Shown in pieces: positions 1-8,225 of a DNA stretch of 64,000 nt. The DNA comes from CAYZJB01 sp964602985. Its GTDB lineage: Bacteria > CLD3 > SB21. Both the position numbers and the translations under genes were made by a program. How positions within the stretch are numbered: position 1 is the first letter of the stretch; each line of letters starts with the position of its first letter. The notes under the pieces were generated by a model, which saw nothing but the letters and a program-made list of their open reading frames with translations, did not search any database and had not been told where the DNA came from. Where the stretch lies: NCBI GenBank assembly GCA_964602985.1, contig CAZRTJ010000003.1, forward strand, positions 62,001-126,000. Direction: 5' to 3'.

Positions 1-527
1 AAAGAAGATATCCCCATAGTGTGTATGCCCGCGGAATCGTGTCGATGGAGGAAGTCGTCGCCCGGCAATTGTGGAATTTGAAGTGGACGATCGCGACAGC
101 AGAGTCTTGCACGGGTGGTCTGATCTCCCATCGTTTAACCAACGTGTCAGGCAGTTCGGCGTATTTCATTCATGGGATCGTCGCGTACGCGAATGCATCC
201 AAGACCGGGCTTCTCGACGTTCCCCGCGATGTGATCGAGCGGTTCGGCGCCGTGAGTGAGGAGACCGTGCGAGCGATGGCCGAGGGCATTCGCACAAACA
301 GCCGCGCGGAGATCGGTCTGGCCACGACCGGGATCGCCGGGCCAACGGGCGGCACGGACGAAAAACCCGTTGGGACCTTGTTTGTCGGATTGGCCACTCC
401 CGAGGGCGCCTCTGCGATCCGCGGAATGCCCTTGCCTTTTCAAGTCGATCGTATCAACTTCAAACAACGAGCCGCGCAGATCGCACTCAACCTGCTGCGC
501 GAATACCTGGTGACGAAAGAAACATGA
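1..527 (+). CDS. cinA: CinA C-terminal (PncC-type nicotinamide-nucleotide amidase) region, 5' end outside window
   Basis: The protein matches the C-terminal amidase domain of CinA, which hydrolyses nicotinamide mononucleotide to nicotinate mononucleotide in pyridine-nucleotide salvage. Visible hallmarks are TIATAESCTGG near the start of the domain, VSGSSAYF, GAVSEETV and TTGIAGPTGGT followed by KPVGT. A GTG at 21 or ATG at 45 could begin a stand-alone PncC. However, the frame is open to the window edge, and the residues before the domain (ending YARGIVSMEEVV) look like the linker of full-length CinA, so I read this as the 3' end of a longer gene. It overlaps the next gene by 4 bases (ATGA at 524). 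Confidence 0.9.
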   Translation, partial: RRYPHSVYARGIVSMEEVVARQLWNLKWTIATAESCTGGLISHRLTNVSGSSAYFIHGIVAYANASKTGLLDVPRDVIERFGAVSEETVRAMAEGIRTNSRAEIGLATTGIAGPTGGTDEKPVGTLFVGLATPEGASAIRGMPLPFQVDRINFKQRAAQIALNLLREYLVTKET

Positions 528-808
528 CCCTTTGCCGTGTAACGGGATCCATTGTGTCGACGCATAAGAATGAACACCTGGTCGGCAAGAAAATACTCGT
601 GGTCCAGCCGCTGAACCTCGACGAGCAGCCCGACGGCAATGATTTTCTCGCCTTGGACGAAGTGGATGCCGGCGTCGGAGATCGCGTTCTGGTGATGCGG
701 GAGGGAGGATCGGCTCGCATCGTGCTTCGAAACAAACTCATTCCCGTTCAAGCGGTCATCGTCGGCGTCGTGGACGGATACCACGTTCAACCCAAGTCGT
801 CATCATGA
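524..808 (+). CDS. EutN/CcmL-family (bacterial microcompartment vertex-type) protein
   Basis: A 94-residue protein whose whole length fits the EutN/CcmL fold, known for pentamers that cap the vertices of microcompartment shells. Family features seen are the start MTLCRVTGSIVST, the KxxxLxGKKxLVVQPL pattern, ALDEVDAGVGDRVLVM, GGSAR and the ending AVIVGVVDGY. It lies between cinA and murA with 4-base ATGA overlaps on both sides, so it is translationally coupled to both. No BMC-domain shell protein or microcompartment enzyme is encoded in the window, so a shell role is doubtful. Solitary EutN-like proteins in other bacteria have no settled function. Confidence 0.85.
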   Translation: MTLCRVTGSIVSTHKNEHLVGKKILVVQPLNLDEQPDGNDFLALDEVDAGVGDRVLVMREGGSARIVLRNKLIPVQAVIVGVVDGYHVQPKSSS

Positions 809-2082
809 AGAAATTTATCGTCGAAGGCGGACGCGCGCTCAAAGGCGCCTTTGATCCGGCGGGAAACAAGAATGAGGCGCTGCCGGTTATCGCCGCCGCG
901 TTGCTCACGGACGAACCCGTGATCCTGAAGAATATGCCCGGCGTGTCGGATGCCATGCGCATGCTGGAACTTGCCCGGGCGCTCGGCGCCGAAACGACAG
1001 AAGTCGCACGGGGTGAGTGGCGCATCCATACGCCATCGATTCGAACGCACGAACCCGATTATGCTCTTGCATCCGAGATTCGCGGCTCCTTTCTGTTCGC
1101 AGGCAGCATGCTCGGCCGTCACGGCAGAATTGCTTTGCCCTCACCTGGAGGGGACAAGATCGGCCGCCGGAGACTGGACACGCACATTCATGTCCTCCGT
1201 TCTCTGGGTGCGGAAATTGACCTGGGGAGAAAATTCTATACCATGTCCGCCCGCAAACTAGTCGGACAGGATATCTTCCTTGACGAAGCCAGCGTGATGG
1301 CCACAGAGAATGCGGTGATGGCCGCAGTTCTCGCGGAAGGAACAACCATCCTGCACCACGCGGCCTGCGAGCCCCATGTCCAGGGCTTGTGCCGTATGCT
1401 GAATGCGATGGGAGCCAACATCACCGGCATCGGCAGCAACGTGCTCCGAATTGAAGGTGTCCGGGCACTGCACGGATGCACGCACACCATCACGAACGAT
1501 CACATTGAAATCGGAAGCATGATCGGACTGGCCGCTGTGACGGGCAGCGAAATTCTCATCCGACAGACCCGACCAGACGATTTGCGAATGACCTTGTTGG
1601 GATTCGAGCGGATCGGCATCCGTGTCGAGATTCGCGGACCGGACGTATTCGTTCCGGCGGCGCAGTCTCTGGAAATCGCGACCGACATCGACGGCGCCAT
1701 TCCCAAGATCGACGACGCTCCGTGGCCGGGATTTCCCGCCGATCTGATGAGCATCCTTGTCGTGTGCGCGACGCAATGCAAAGGCACGTTGTTGGTTTTC
1801 GAAAAAATGTTTGAGAGTCGACTCTTCTTCGTGGACAAACTGATCACGATGGGCGCGCGGATTGTCCTGTGCGACCCGCATCGCGCGATCATCAGCGGAC
1901 CGACGCGACTGCACGGAGAAATGATCACCAGCCCGGACATCCGCGCCGGAATGGCCCTTCTCATCGCCGCACTGAGCGCCGAAGGCACGACCACCATCCA
2001 AAATATCGAGCAACTCGATCGCGGCTACGAACGCATCGATGAGCGGCTCCATGCGTTGGGCGCTTCCATTCGACGGATTTGA
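805..2082 (+). CDS. murA: UDP-N-acetylglucosamine 1-carboxyvinyltransferase MurA, Asp-type active site
   Basis: MurA transfers enolpyruvate from PEP to UDP-GlcNAc in the cytoplasm, the first committed step of peptidoglycan synthesis. The 425-residue length and the inside-out alpha/beta-barrel signatures are normal: GNKNEALP (substrate Lys-Asn pair, residues 20-27), WPGFPADL (general-base Asp) and the C-terminal IRAGMALLIAAL. The catalytic loop reads PGGDKIGRRRLDTH. The Cys that normally follows GG (Cys115 in E. coli) is Asp117 here (codon GAC at 1153). Asp-type MurA enzymes are active but are not alkylated by fosfomycin. The start ATG overlaps the EutN-like stop by 4 bases. Confidence 0.95.
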   Translation: MKKFIVEGGRALKGAFDPAGNKNEALPVIAAALLTDEPVILKNMPGVSDAMRMLELARALGAETTEVARGEWRIHTPSIRTHEPDYALASEIRGSFLFAGSMLGRHGRIALPSPGGDKIGRRRLDTHIHVLRSLGAEIDLGRKFYTMSARKLVGQDIFLDEASVMATENAVMAAVLAEGTTILHHAACEPHVQGLCRMLNAMGANITGIGSNVLRIEGVRALHGCTHTITNDHIEIGSMIGLAAVTGSEILIRQTRPDDLRMTLLGFERIGIRVEIRGPDVFVPAAQSLEIATDIDGAIPKIDDAPWPGFPADLMSILVVCATQCKGTLLVFEKMFESRLFFVDKLITMGARIVLCDPHRAIISGPTRLHGEMITSPDIRAGMALLIAALSAEGTTTIQNIEQLDRGYERIDERLHALGASIRRI

Positions 2083-2085
2083 TCG

Positions 2086-2934
2086 ATGCCCCCGTCCCTG
2101 CATCCCGCCGACCGCATCATCGCCCGACGGACAGTGATGGAGATGATTGACGGCGGGATCGCACTGTACCGCTTGTTCTTTTCGCCGATCTTTCTCGGTC
2201 TGCTGGCGCTGTTCGTTCCCTATTACGGTCTCAAAGCCGCGCTGTTCTATTTCGACTGGATTCCAATGGATCAAGTGATGACGTCCTTCCACGTATTCGA
2301 TACACGGTCCTATACCGCGCAGAATCTTCTTTTGCTGTGGATGGACGCCAACGTTCATTGGATCGGAATCGCCGGCGTGACGGTCTATGTGGATCGGGTC
2401 GCGCGGCTGGGTACGACCACCCGTGGAGACGTGGTGCGCCACGTCCGAAGCGTGGTGGCGCCGCTCCTGCGACTGAATCTGATCTTCGTGGCCATCGTGC
2501 TGGCTGGATTGGTGATGGGACTGGTCGGCGGAATCATTCTCCATCTTGTCTTCCTGATGACAACCCCGGTGATTGTACTGGAACGCAAGCGCGAACTGTC
2601 GGCCGTGTGGAGTCGTTCCCAGCATTTAATGAAAAATGAATGGGGACGCGGCGCCGGCATGAGCGTCCTCAGCTGGGTTCTCTTGGGGATTCTCGGCGTC
2701 TCCCTGACGTATCTGCTGACGGGCTTTTACAGTTTGGTGTTGGAGCAGATTTCCTGGATCAGCGGAATTTTGCCGGACGTCGATATGATCGACCTATCCA
2801 GCCGTTGGATCGTCTCGGTCATCCTGCTTCCCATGGAAACGATTTTCATAGTGCTTTTTTACTATGACGTTCGCGCGACGAAAGAAGGATTGGATTTGGA
2901 AGTTCTGACAGAATCACTCAGGATGGCCTCATGA
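2086..2934 (+). CDS. Polytopic membrane protein of the DUF4129/DUF4350/MoxR operon
   Basis: A 282-residue protein with about six hydrophobic segments, at roughly residues 27-50, 82-102, 127-148, 150-170, 192-220 and 242-262. No catalytic motif is visible. The sequence between segments 4 and 5 (TPVIVLERKRELSAVWSRSQ) resembles the cytoplasmic loop of membrane proteins often found just upstream of DUF4129 genes, but I cannot name the family with certainty. It begins 3 bases after the murA stop and overlaps the next gene by 4 bases, so it is probably a subunit of the membrane complex encoded downstream. Function unknown. Confidence 0.8.
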   Translation: MPPSLHPADRIIARRTVMEMIDGGIALYRLFFSPIFLGLLALFVPYYGLKAALFYFDWIPMDQVMTSFHVFDTRSYTAQNLLLLWMDANVHWIGIAGVTVYVDRVARLGTTTRGDVVRHVRSVVAPLLRLNLIFVAIVLAGLVMGLVGGIILHLVFLMTTPVIVLERKRELSAVWSRSQHLMKNEWGRGAGMSVLSWVLLGILGVSLTYLLTGFYSLVLEQISWISGILPDVDMIDLSSRWIVSVILLPMETIFIVLFYYDVRATKEGLDLEVLTESLRMAS

Positions 2935-3932
2935 AGGCAATGCTGATCTTCGTTCTGCTTGGATGGGACGCCCCGGCCGCCACCGACGTGAACGACGCGA
3001 TTCGCTGGACGCGAGCCATGATACGGGGGGAAGCGGACTATTCCGATTCTCTCCGCGCCTTCGCCGATGCCTTGCCCGTGGAGCGCCACTATTCCGTTCG
3101 ACTGGAGGATGATTCGTCTGTACCGATGACCATTCGCTACGGATGGGTGCGTCACGAAATTCTTGCCGCTCTGCAGGCGTGGCCACGCGACCGATCCGGC
3201 CTGGAAAGACTTCTCCGCAATGTTTCCTCGTACCATCCCGCACTCCCCGAAACTGTCGCTCCTGCCGATTCGATGCAGTACCGCGCGATGGCAGACGACA
3301 TTCTCCAGCGTCGAGAATTTCGGCAAGTCGAAAAAGAAAACCGGATTGCGCAATGGTTCCGCGATCGACTTCGGGAATTCTTTCGATGGTTGTCTAAATT
3401 TCTGCCCGAGCCCAAACCGATGGATGTGCGAGTGCCTCTGGAAATGACGGGCGTGGGGCAGGTCGTGTATTATCTGCTGTTGGCCGTCGGCGGATTGCTG
3501 TTGATCTACGTCATCGTCCAGATCATCCGACGGGTACGCCGCAAAGAGCGAGAAGAAGAGAAACCGGACCTTCCGCTTCTGGAAGAAGGCGAGACGATCG
3601 AACCGGATGAGCAGTGGACGCTGGCCAGGACGGAAGCGGATCGTGGAAACTACCGCCGAGCCATCCGTCACGTTTTGCTGTCCGTTCTGCTGCATCTGGA
3701 CAAGAACGACTACGTACGATTTCGGCGCGACTATACCAATTTCGAATATGCCGATTGGATTGCACAGGCGGATCGATTGCTGGAAGGATCGGAAATGGCG
3801 GCGCAATTTCGTTCTCTGGCCATGATTTTCGATCGTGTGTGGTACGGCATGAAGGAAGCCAGGGAACAAGACTTCCGTCGATCTGCAGAGGTTCGGCAAA
3901 GCATACTGGCGAAGGCTCCGGTGCATGAATAA
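2931..3932 (+). CDS. DUF4129-domain membrane protein
   Basis: A 333-residue protein with a short N-terminal signal-like segment, a roughly 150-residue extracytoplasmic part, a single membrane span (about residues 181-203, YYLLLAVGGLLLIYVIV), a charged linker rich in Arg and Glu, and a C-terminal DUF4129 domain. Domain hallmarks are ARTEADRGNYRRAIRHVLLS, an FRRDYTNFEYADW segment and the terminal FDRVWYG motif. Known family members sit with MoxR ATPases and DUF58/DUF4350 proteins. The ATG overlaps the upstream stop (ATGA at 2931), and the 3' end overlaps the DUF4350 gene by 8 bases. The biochemical role is not established. Confidence 0.87.
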   Translation: MKAMLIFVLLGWDAPAATDVNDAIRWTRAMIRGEADYSDSLRAFADALPVERHYSVRLEDDSSVPMTIRYGWVRHEILAALQAWPRDRSGLERLLRNVSSYHPALPETVAPADSMQYRAMADDILQRREFRQVEKENRIAQWFRDRLREFFRWLSKFLPEPKPMDVRVPLEMTGVGQVVYYLLLAVGGLLLIYVIVQIIRRVRRKEREEEKPDLPLLEEGETIEPDEQWTLARTEADRGNYRRAIRHVLLSVLLHLDKNDYVRFRRDYTNFEYADWIAQADRLLEGSEMAAQFRSLAMIFDRVWYGMKEAREQDFRRSAEVRQSILAKAPVHE

Positions 3933-5151
3933 GGCGATGAAGAATACGCTCATCGTCGGCGGTGTACTGACGCTCCTGGTTTTTCTGGCCGCCCTGGGTT
4001 CGATCCACGAGGAGTCGGAGCGATCCCGACTCTTGTATTCGACGTACAATACGAAACCGGCCGGCCTGAAGGCGTTCTACCTTCTTCTGGAGGAGACTGG
4101 ATTTCCTGTGGAACGATGGCGAAAACCCTCCGATTCGACGAACCTGCGCGACACCTCGATCGTCTGGATTTCGGCATCCCCTGTCACGTCGTACCGTCCA
4201 TCCGAACGTCGACAGATTGTTTCGCTAGTACAGCAGGGCGCGACGGCCGTTTTCTTCTACGGTCCCATGCTGGACACACTGCTGACTGATTTCGGTGTTA
4301 CGGTCTCCGACGGGTACCGGGACTCGATCGCGGTCCGACAGCAGGCGACGCACAACAATCACCTGGCGGATTCGTTGATGCGCGGATCCGATACGGCAGT
4401 GGGCATTCAGTTGATGCCGGATGCGCGAGTGTTGTACGGATCCGCCGACGGTCACGCGGTTTTGGAAAGGCGATTCGGTATGGGATCCATCGTGATTTTC
4501 CACACGCCGGAATACGTGACCAACCGTCACCTCGCACGTTGCGACAATGCCGCGGCGGCAGTCCATCTGCTGCAGTGGGACGCGGAGGGCAGCCCGCGGT
4601 TCTTTTCCCGAGTGCTCGTTGACGAATTCCACCAGGGATTTGAAGACTTTCGCTCGTCGCTGGATTTGATGGACACGTGGGTCATGAAAGCAGGGCTCCT
4701 CATGGCGCTGGGGTTGGTCATCGTGTGGTCCTACGGTCGTGGCAAACGGTTGGGTCGCGCAGTTCCGCTCGTCCCGGCGCCGGTTCGTTCCTCCACGCGC
4801 TATGTGGACTCGATCGCCGGTGTGTATGCGCATGCCGGCGCACAGCGGATCATCCTACAGACGTGGTATCGCTGGATGATGCACGGCTGGCGTCAGAAGT
4901 ATCACACCACGCTCCCGCGCAAACTGGCCGCAATCCTCGCCGCACGTCACGCGTTGCATGAGGCCGAGACGCTCCGCCTCCTGGAGAACATCCCGCGTCG
5001 ACTCCAGGAAGCCGCTCGCGCCGCGAGTTCGGCAGACGCCGGCAACGCGCGCGCGCTGGACCGACAGGAAATGTCCATCTACTTCTCGAAACTGGAATCC
5101 ATCCAACAAACCATCCTCTCACACCAACGGGAATCCACTCATGAGTCTTGA
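3925..5151 (+). CDS. DUF4350-domain membrane protein
   Basis: A 408-residue protein with an N-terminal membrane anchor (residues about 7-27), then the DUF4350 domain recognised by YSTYNTKPAGLKAFYLLLEE, a pattern in which a 'tool-sharing' GTxALY-like helix follows the anchor. It has a second membrane span near residues 252-272 and a basic helical C-terminal tail. Homologues sit beside MoxR and DUF4129 genes and may bind the ATPase partner. Here the 3' end overlaps the moxR-type start by 11 bases. The operon lacks the DUF58 gene that usually accompanies this set. Confidence 0.85.
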   Translation: MNKAMKNTLIVGGVLTLLVFLAALGSIHEESERSRLLYSTYNTKPAGLKAFYLLLEETGFPVERWRKPSDSTNLRDTSIVWISASPVTSYRPSERRQIVSLVQQGATAVFFYGPMLDTLLTDFGVTVSDGYRDSIAVRQQATHNNHLADSLMRGSDTAVGIQLMPDARVLYGSADGHAVLERRFGMGSIVIFHTPEYVTNRHLARCDNAAAAVHLLQWDAEGSPRFFSRVLVDEFHQGFEDFRSSLDLMDTWVMKAGLLMALGLVIVWSYGRGKRLGRAVPLVPAPVRSSTRYVDSIAGVYAHAGAQRIILQTWYRWMMHGWRQKYHTTLPRKLAAILAARHALHEAETLRLLENIPRRLQEAARAASSADAGNARALDRQEMSIYFSKLESIQQTILSHQRESTHES

Positions 5152-6103
5152 CATCAGACAAGTGCAGGAAGTCGGCGACCGAATCCGACGCGAAATTCAA
5201 AAAGTCATCGTGGGTCAGGCCTATGTCATCGACCATGTCCTTTATGCGATGTTCAGCGGGGGCCATGTTCTGCTGGAGGGCGTGCCGGGAACTGCCAAGA
5301 CGCTGCTGGCGCGCACCCTGGCCATGACGATCCGCGCGGCCTTCAAGCGAATCCAATTCACCCCCGACCTCATGCCGTCCGATGTTTTGGGAACGAACAT
5401 CTTCGATGCGACCAGCGGAACGTTTCGCCTTAAACACGGCCCGATCTTCGCAAACTTTGTGCTGATCGACGAAGTGAACCGCGCGCCCGCGAAGACGCAG
5501 GCGGCTTTGCTGGAGGTGATGGAGGAACGGCAGGTGACGATGGACGGTGTCGCCCACCCGTTGAGTGAGCCGTTCATGGTCTTTGCCACTCAGAATCCCA
5601 TCGAATACGAGGGCACGTATGCTCTCCCGGAGGCGCAACTCGACCGTTTCATGTTCAAGATCCTCATTGATTATCCCGCAGCGGACGAGGAGACGGCCAT
5701 CCTGCGCAATCATCACCAGGGTTTCAGCATTCGTGACCTCCACTCGGCGCGCATCGAAGCGGTCTGCGATCCGGTGACGCTGGCGGCCTGTCGCGAATCC
5801 ATACGCGGGGTCGGGATCGAACCGGGGGTCATGAAATACATTGCCGACACTGTGCGCAAGACGCGTGAGCATTCGAGTCTCCTGGTCGGCGCCAGTCCAC
5901 GTGCTTCCGTCGCGCTCATGACCGCCGCCAAGACGCGAGCGGCCCTCGCCGGCGGGGACTACGTCTCGCCCGATGATGTCAAATTCGTCGCGCGACCCGT
6001 CCTGCGCCATCGAATTGTTCTCCAGCCGGAGGCAGAACTCGAAAGTCTGAGGCCGGATGAGATCATCGGTGAAATTCTCGAAACCGTTCACGTTCCACGA
6101 TAA
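5141..6103 (+). CDS. MoxR-family AAA+ ATPase
   Basis: A 320-residue AAA+ ATPase of the MoxR family, chaperone-like enzymes that activate or insert cofactors into VWA-domain partners. Walker A is GVPGTAKT (residues 47-54), the MoxR-typical QFTPDLMPSD follows, Walker B is VLIDEVNRAP, sensor 1 is ATQNPIEYEGTY, and the lid carries SPRAS. An in-frame extension upstream exists, but the ATG at 5141 gives the normal MoxR N-terminus (MSLDIRQVQEVG) and lies inside the end of the DUF4350 gene. Its operon partners are DUF4129 and DUF4350 proteins. BatD/BatE, other frequent MoxR partners, are at 25.5-28.2 kb. Confidence 0.95.
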   Translation: MSLDIRQVQEVGDRIRREIQKVIVGQAYVIDHVLYAMFSGGHVLLEGVPGTAKTLLARTLAMTIRAAFKRIQFTPDLMPSDVLGTNIFDATSGTFRLKHGPIFANFVLIDEVNRAPAKTQAALLEVMEERQVTMDGVAHPLSEPFMVFATQNPIEYEGTYALPEAQLDRFMFKILIDYPAADEETAILRNHHQGFSIRDLHSARIEAVCDPVTLAACRESIRGVGIEPGVMKYIADTVRKTREHSSLLVGASPRASVALMTAAKTRAALAGGDYVSPDDVKFVARPVLRHRIVLQPEAELESLRPDEIIGEILETVHVPR

Positions 6104-6118
6104 CCCAGAAGGAGTTCT

Positions 6119-6529
6119 ATGAAATCCATGAGGATGCTGATCCTGTTCGCGGTTGCCTCCGGCGCGGTGGCGCAGGAAGACGTCGAGGATCGTCTTGCTT
6201 TTCTGCAGGGAAAGTACCAGATCGTCGGCCGCTACGCCGATTCAGAAAATACCTACTCGGGTACGATGCACATCGCGGCAGAAGGCAAAACCTGCAAGAT
6301 CACACGCACGATTGATGGCAAGACGGTCACCGGCCAAGGAGACATTCAGTCTGCCTTAGGCGGAGACGCGCAGGTTTTTCACATCGCATTCACGGAGGGA
6401 GGAAAGAAATTCGAAGCGACGTATCTGATGCACGTCGATCTGGACAATTACAGCCGCCTCACAGGATACGTGTATACCAAGGCCACACAAAAACCCGGCA
6501 TGGAAGCCGCTTTCGCGTTGGTCGAATAG
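6119..6529 (+). CDS. Small secreted protein of unknown function
   Basis: A 136-residue protein with a signal peptide (MKSMRMLILFAVASGAVAQ, cleavage probably after AVA) and a mature part of alternating hydrophobic and polar residues that looks like a small beta-barrel or beta-sandwich. The start is fixed by a strong ribosome-binding site (AGAAGGAG, 6106-6113) five bases ahead. It lies 15 bases after the MoxR gene and is probably in the same operon. I do not recognise a family. A lipocalin-like extracytoplasmic protein is possible but not shown. Confidence 0.75.
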   Translation: MKSMRMLILFAVASGAVAQEDVEDRLAFLQGKYQIVGRYADSENTYSGTMHIAAEGKTCKITRTIDGKTVTGQGDIQSALGGDAQVFHIAFTEGGKKFEATYLMHVDLDNYSRLTGYVYTKATQKPGMEAAFALVE

Positions 6530-6554
6530 ATCCGCCCTCTGTGATCGTGCGGGG

Positions 6555-8060
6555 CTACGCGGACAATCGTCCAAGACTGACGCGTCGATCGGTGTGGTTC
6601 TGACCGTCGAATGTCCAAAGGATTTCTCCCTTGTCGACCATGGTCAACACGTTCACAGGACGCTTCCAGATCTTGTACAGATTCTCCATCGTCGCTTTGG
6701 CGTCCTCCGGTTTCAGTTCGGCGCCGTTGTAACGATGCTCCAACAGCAGTTCCGCGCGGTTCTCAAAATTCCCGTCCGTTACGCTGAGAACCGGAAGACC
6801 GTGGTTGGTCAGCTGGAATAGCAGTCGTTTTTTGACGATCTGAAATTCCCGATCCGATATTTCGTACTGCTCGGATGTCGCATTGTAATCGAACGTGAAC
6901 AGTTTCATTCGTTTGCAAAACTCCGGCGTCAGGAATTCGTCCAGAAACATCACATCGTTGTACAACCGTCTCACCTCAAAAATCTTCTGGCGTCCGAGCC
7001 CCAGCTGTTTGTCCCACTGCTGCAACTCCACCATATCCGCGCAGTCTTCATACTCTTTTCCAAATTTGCCCTTGTTCCATCGATCCTCGATGTCACGGAA
7101 CAATTCAATGCCCACTTTGTATGGGTTCAGTCTGCCGCCGGTGGTTGCCAACACGCCCGCGCAATGATCGGCATAGTCGATGATGTCGTCATCCATGGCG
7201 GCCCGCTGGGTCATGATGCGGCTGTGCCAGTAGCTGGCCCAGCCCTCGTTCATAATTTTCGTCATCCCTTGCGGAGCAAAGTAATACGCTTCTTCACGAA
7301 TGATCGACAACACGTCCCGTTGCCAGTTGGTCAGCGGGGCGTAATCGATCAGGAATTGCAGAACGTCACGGGATGGATTCTCCGGGAAATTCTTCTTCCT
7401 CTGTTGTTCCGCCGTCAGCTTCTCGAGTTGTTCGGCGATAAATTCCTTCGGATTGATGAACTCGTCCATGTAGTCTTTGCTTTTTAACTTCCGAACCGAC
7501 ACGGGCTCGTCTTCCGGAACATCGCCCGGCTCCCGCACGTCCTTGCTCCGCGCGATCTGGGGGGCATGGGGATCAATCAGCGTTTCCAGGGACAAACAGA
7601 CGTCGATGAAGGACTCAACTTCCTCCAATCCATGCCGTTCAATGTAGCGACGGATACGGGTAGCGTGATTGGCCATCTCGTCCACCATCTTGCGGTTGGT
7701 CCCCGCAAACCATGAGTTGTTCTTGAAGAAATCGTTGTGTCCGTAGACGTGGGCCATCACGATCTTCTGATCGACAAGGCCGTTCGATTCGAGCAGATAC
7801 GCGTAACATGGATCGTTGTTGATCACCATCTCATAGATTTTCTGGAGACCCCACTCGTAGCCCTTCGACAATTGATCATACTCCATCCCCCAGCGCCAAT
7901 GCGGATACCGCGTGGGAAAGCCTCCATACGCGGCTACCATATTGATCTCATCGTAATCGAGGACTTCAAAGACTTGCGTAAAGAATTGGAGTCCGTAATC
8001 CCGCGCGTACGTCTCAATCTCGCTTTGCAGAACTTTCAATTCATCCGGCAATTCACGCAT
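6555..8060 (-). CDS. spoVR: SpoVR family protein
   Basis: A 501-residue protein matching SpoVR throughout. Examples are the N-terminal YARDYGLQFFTQVFEVLDYDE-type region (residues about 18-38), FPTRYPHWRWGMEYDQL, MAHVYGHNDFFKNN and NEGWASYWHSRIM. SpoVR is needed for spore cortex formation in Bacillus, but homologues are widespread in non-sporulating Gram-negatives, where the gene usually follows prkA/yeaG and yeaH. Neither partner is nearby here, and the gene stands alone. GAGGTGAG precedes the ATG. It is convergent with the small secreted-protein gene (25-base gap) and divergent from the GH3 gene. Molecular function unknown. Confidence 0.95.
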   Translation of the reverse strand: MRELPDELKVLQSEIETYARDYGLQFFTQVFEVLDYDEINMVAAYGGFPTRYPHWRWGMEYDQLSKGYEWGLQKIYEMVINNDPCYAYLLESNGLVDQKIVMAHVYGHNDFFKNNSWFAGTNRKMVDEMANHATRIRRYIERHGLEEVESFIDVCLSLETLIDPHAPQIARSKDVREPGDVPEDEPVSVRKLKSKDYMDEFINPKEFIAEQLEKLTAEQQRKKNFPENPSRDVLQFLIDYAPLTNWQRDVLSIIREEAYYFAPQGMTKIMNEGWASYWHSRIMTQRAAMDDDIIDYADHCAGVLATTGGRLNPYKVGIELFRDIEDRWNKGKFGKEYEDCADMVELQQWDKQLGLGRQKIFEVRRLYNDVMFLDEFLTPEFCKRMKLFTFDYNATSEQYEISDREFQIVKKRLLFQLTNHGLPVLSVTDGNFENRAELLLEHRYNGAELKPEDAKATMENLYKIWKRPVNVLTMVDKGEILWTFDGQNHTDRRVSLGRLSA

Positions 8061-8225
8061 GGCAACTCACCTCGAGGGAAAAGTACAACAAGAAGCGGCG
8101 GCGGACAATGGAATTTTTCGGGCAACTGTCCCGCGCTCGGGGGCGGGGTGGACATGGGTTTTCCGGTCTCGCGGGAGTGTACAGAACGTCGTATATTCGT
8201 TTAGCGATTTCTTTCGGTTGTTTGC

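Noticed and set aside
1258..2625. 455-codon minus-strand open frame
   Set aside because: It is antisense to murA and the following membrane protein. No domain, no start signal.
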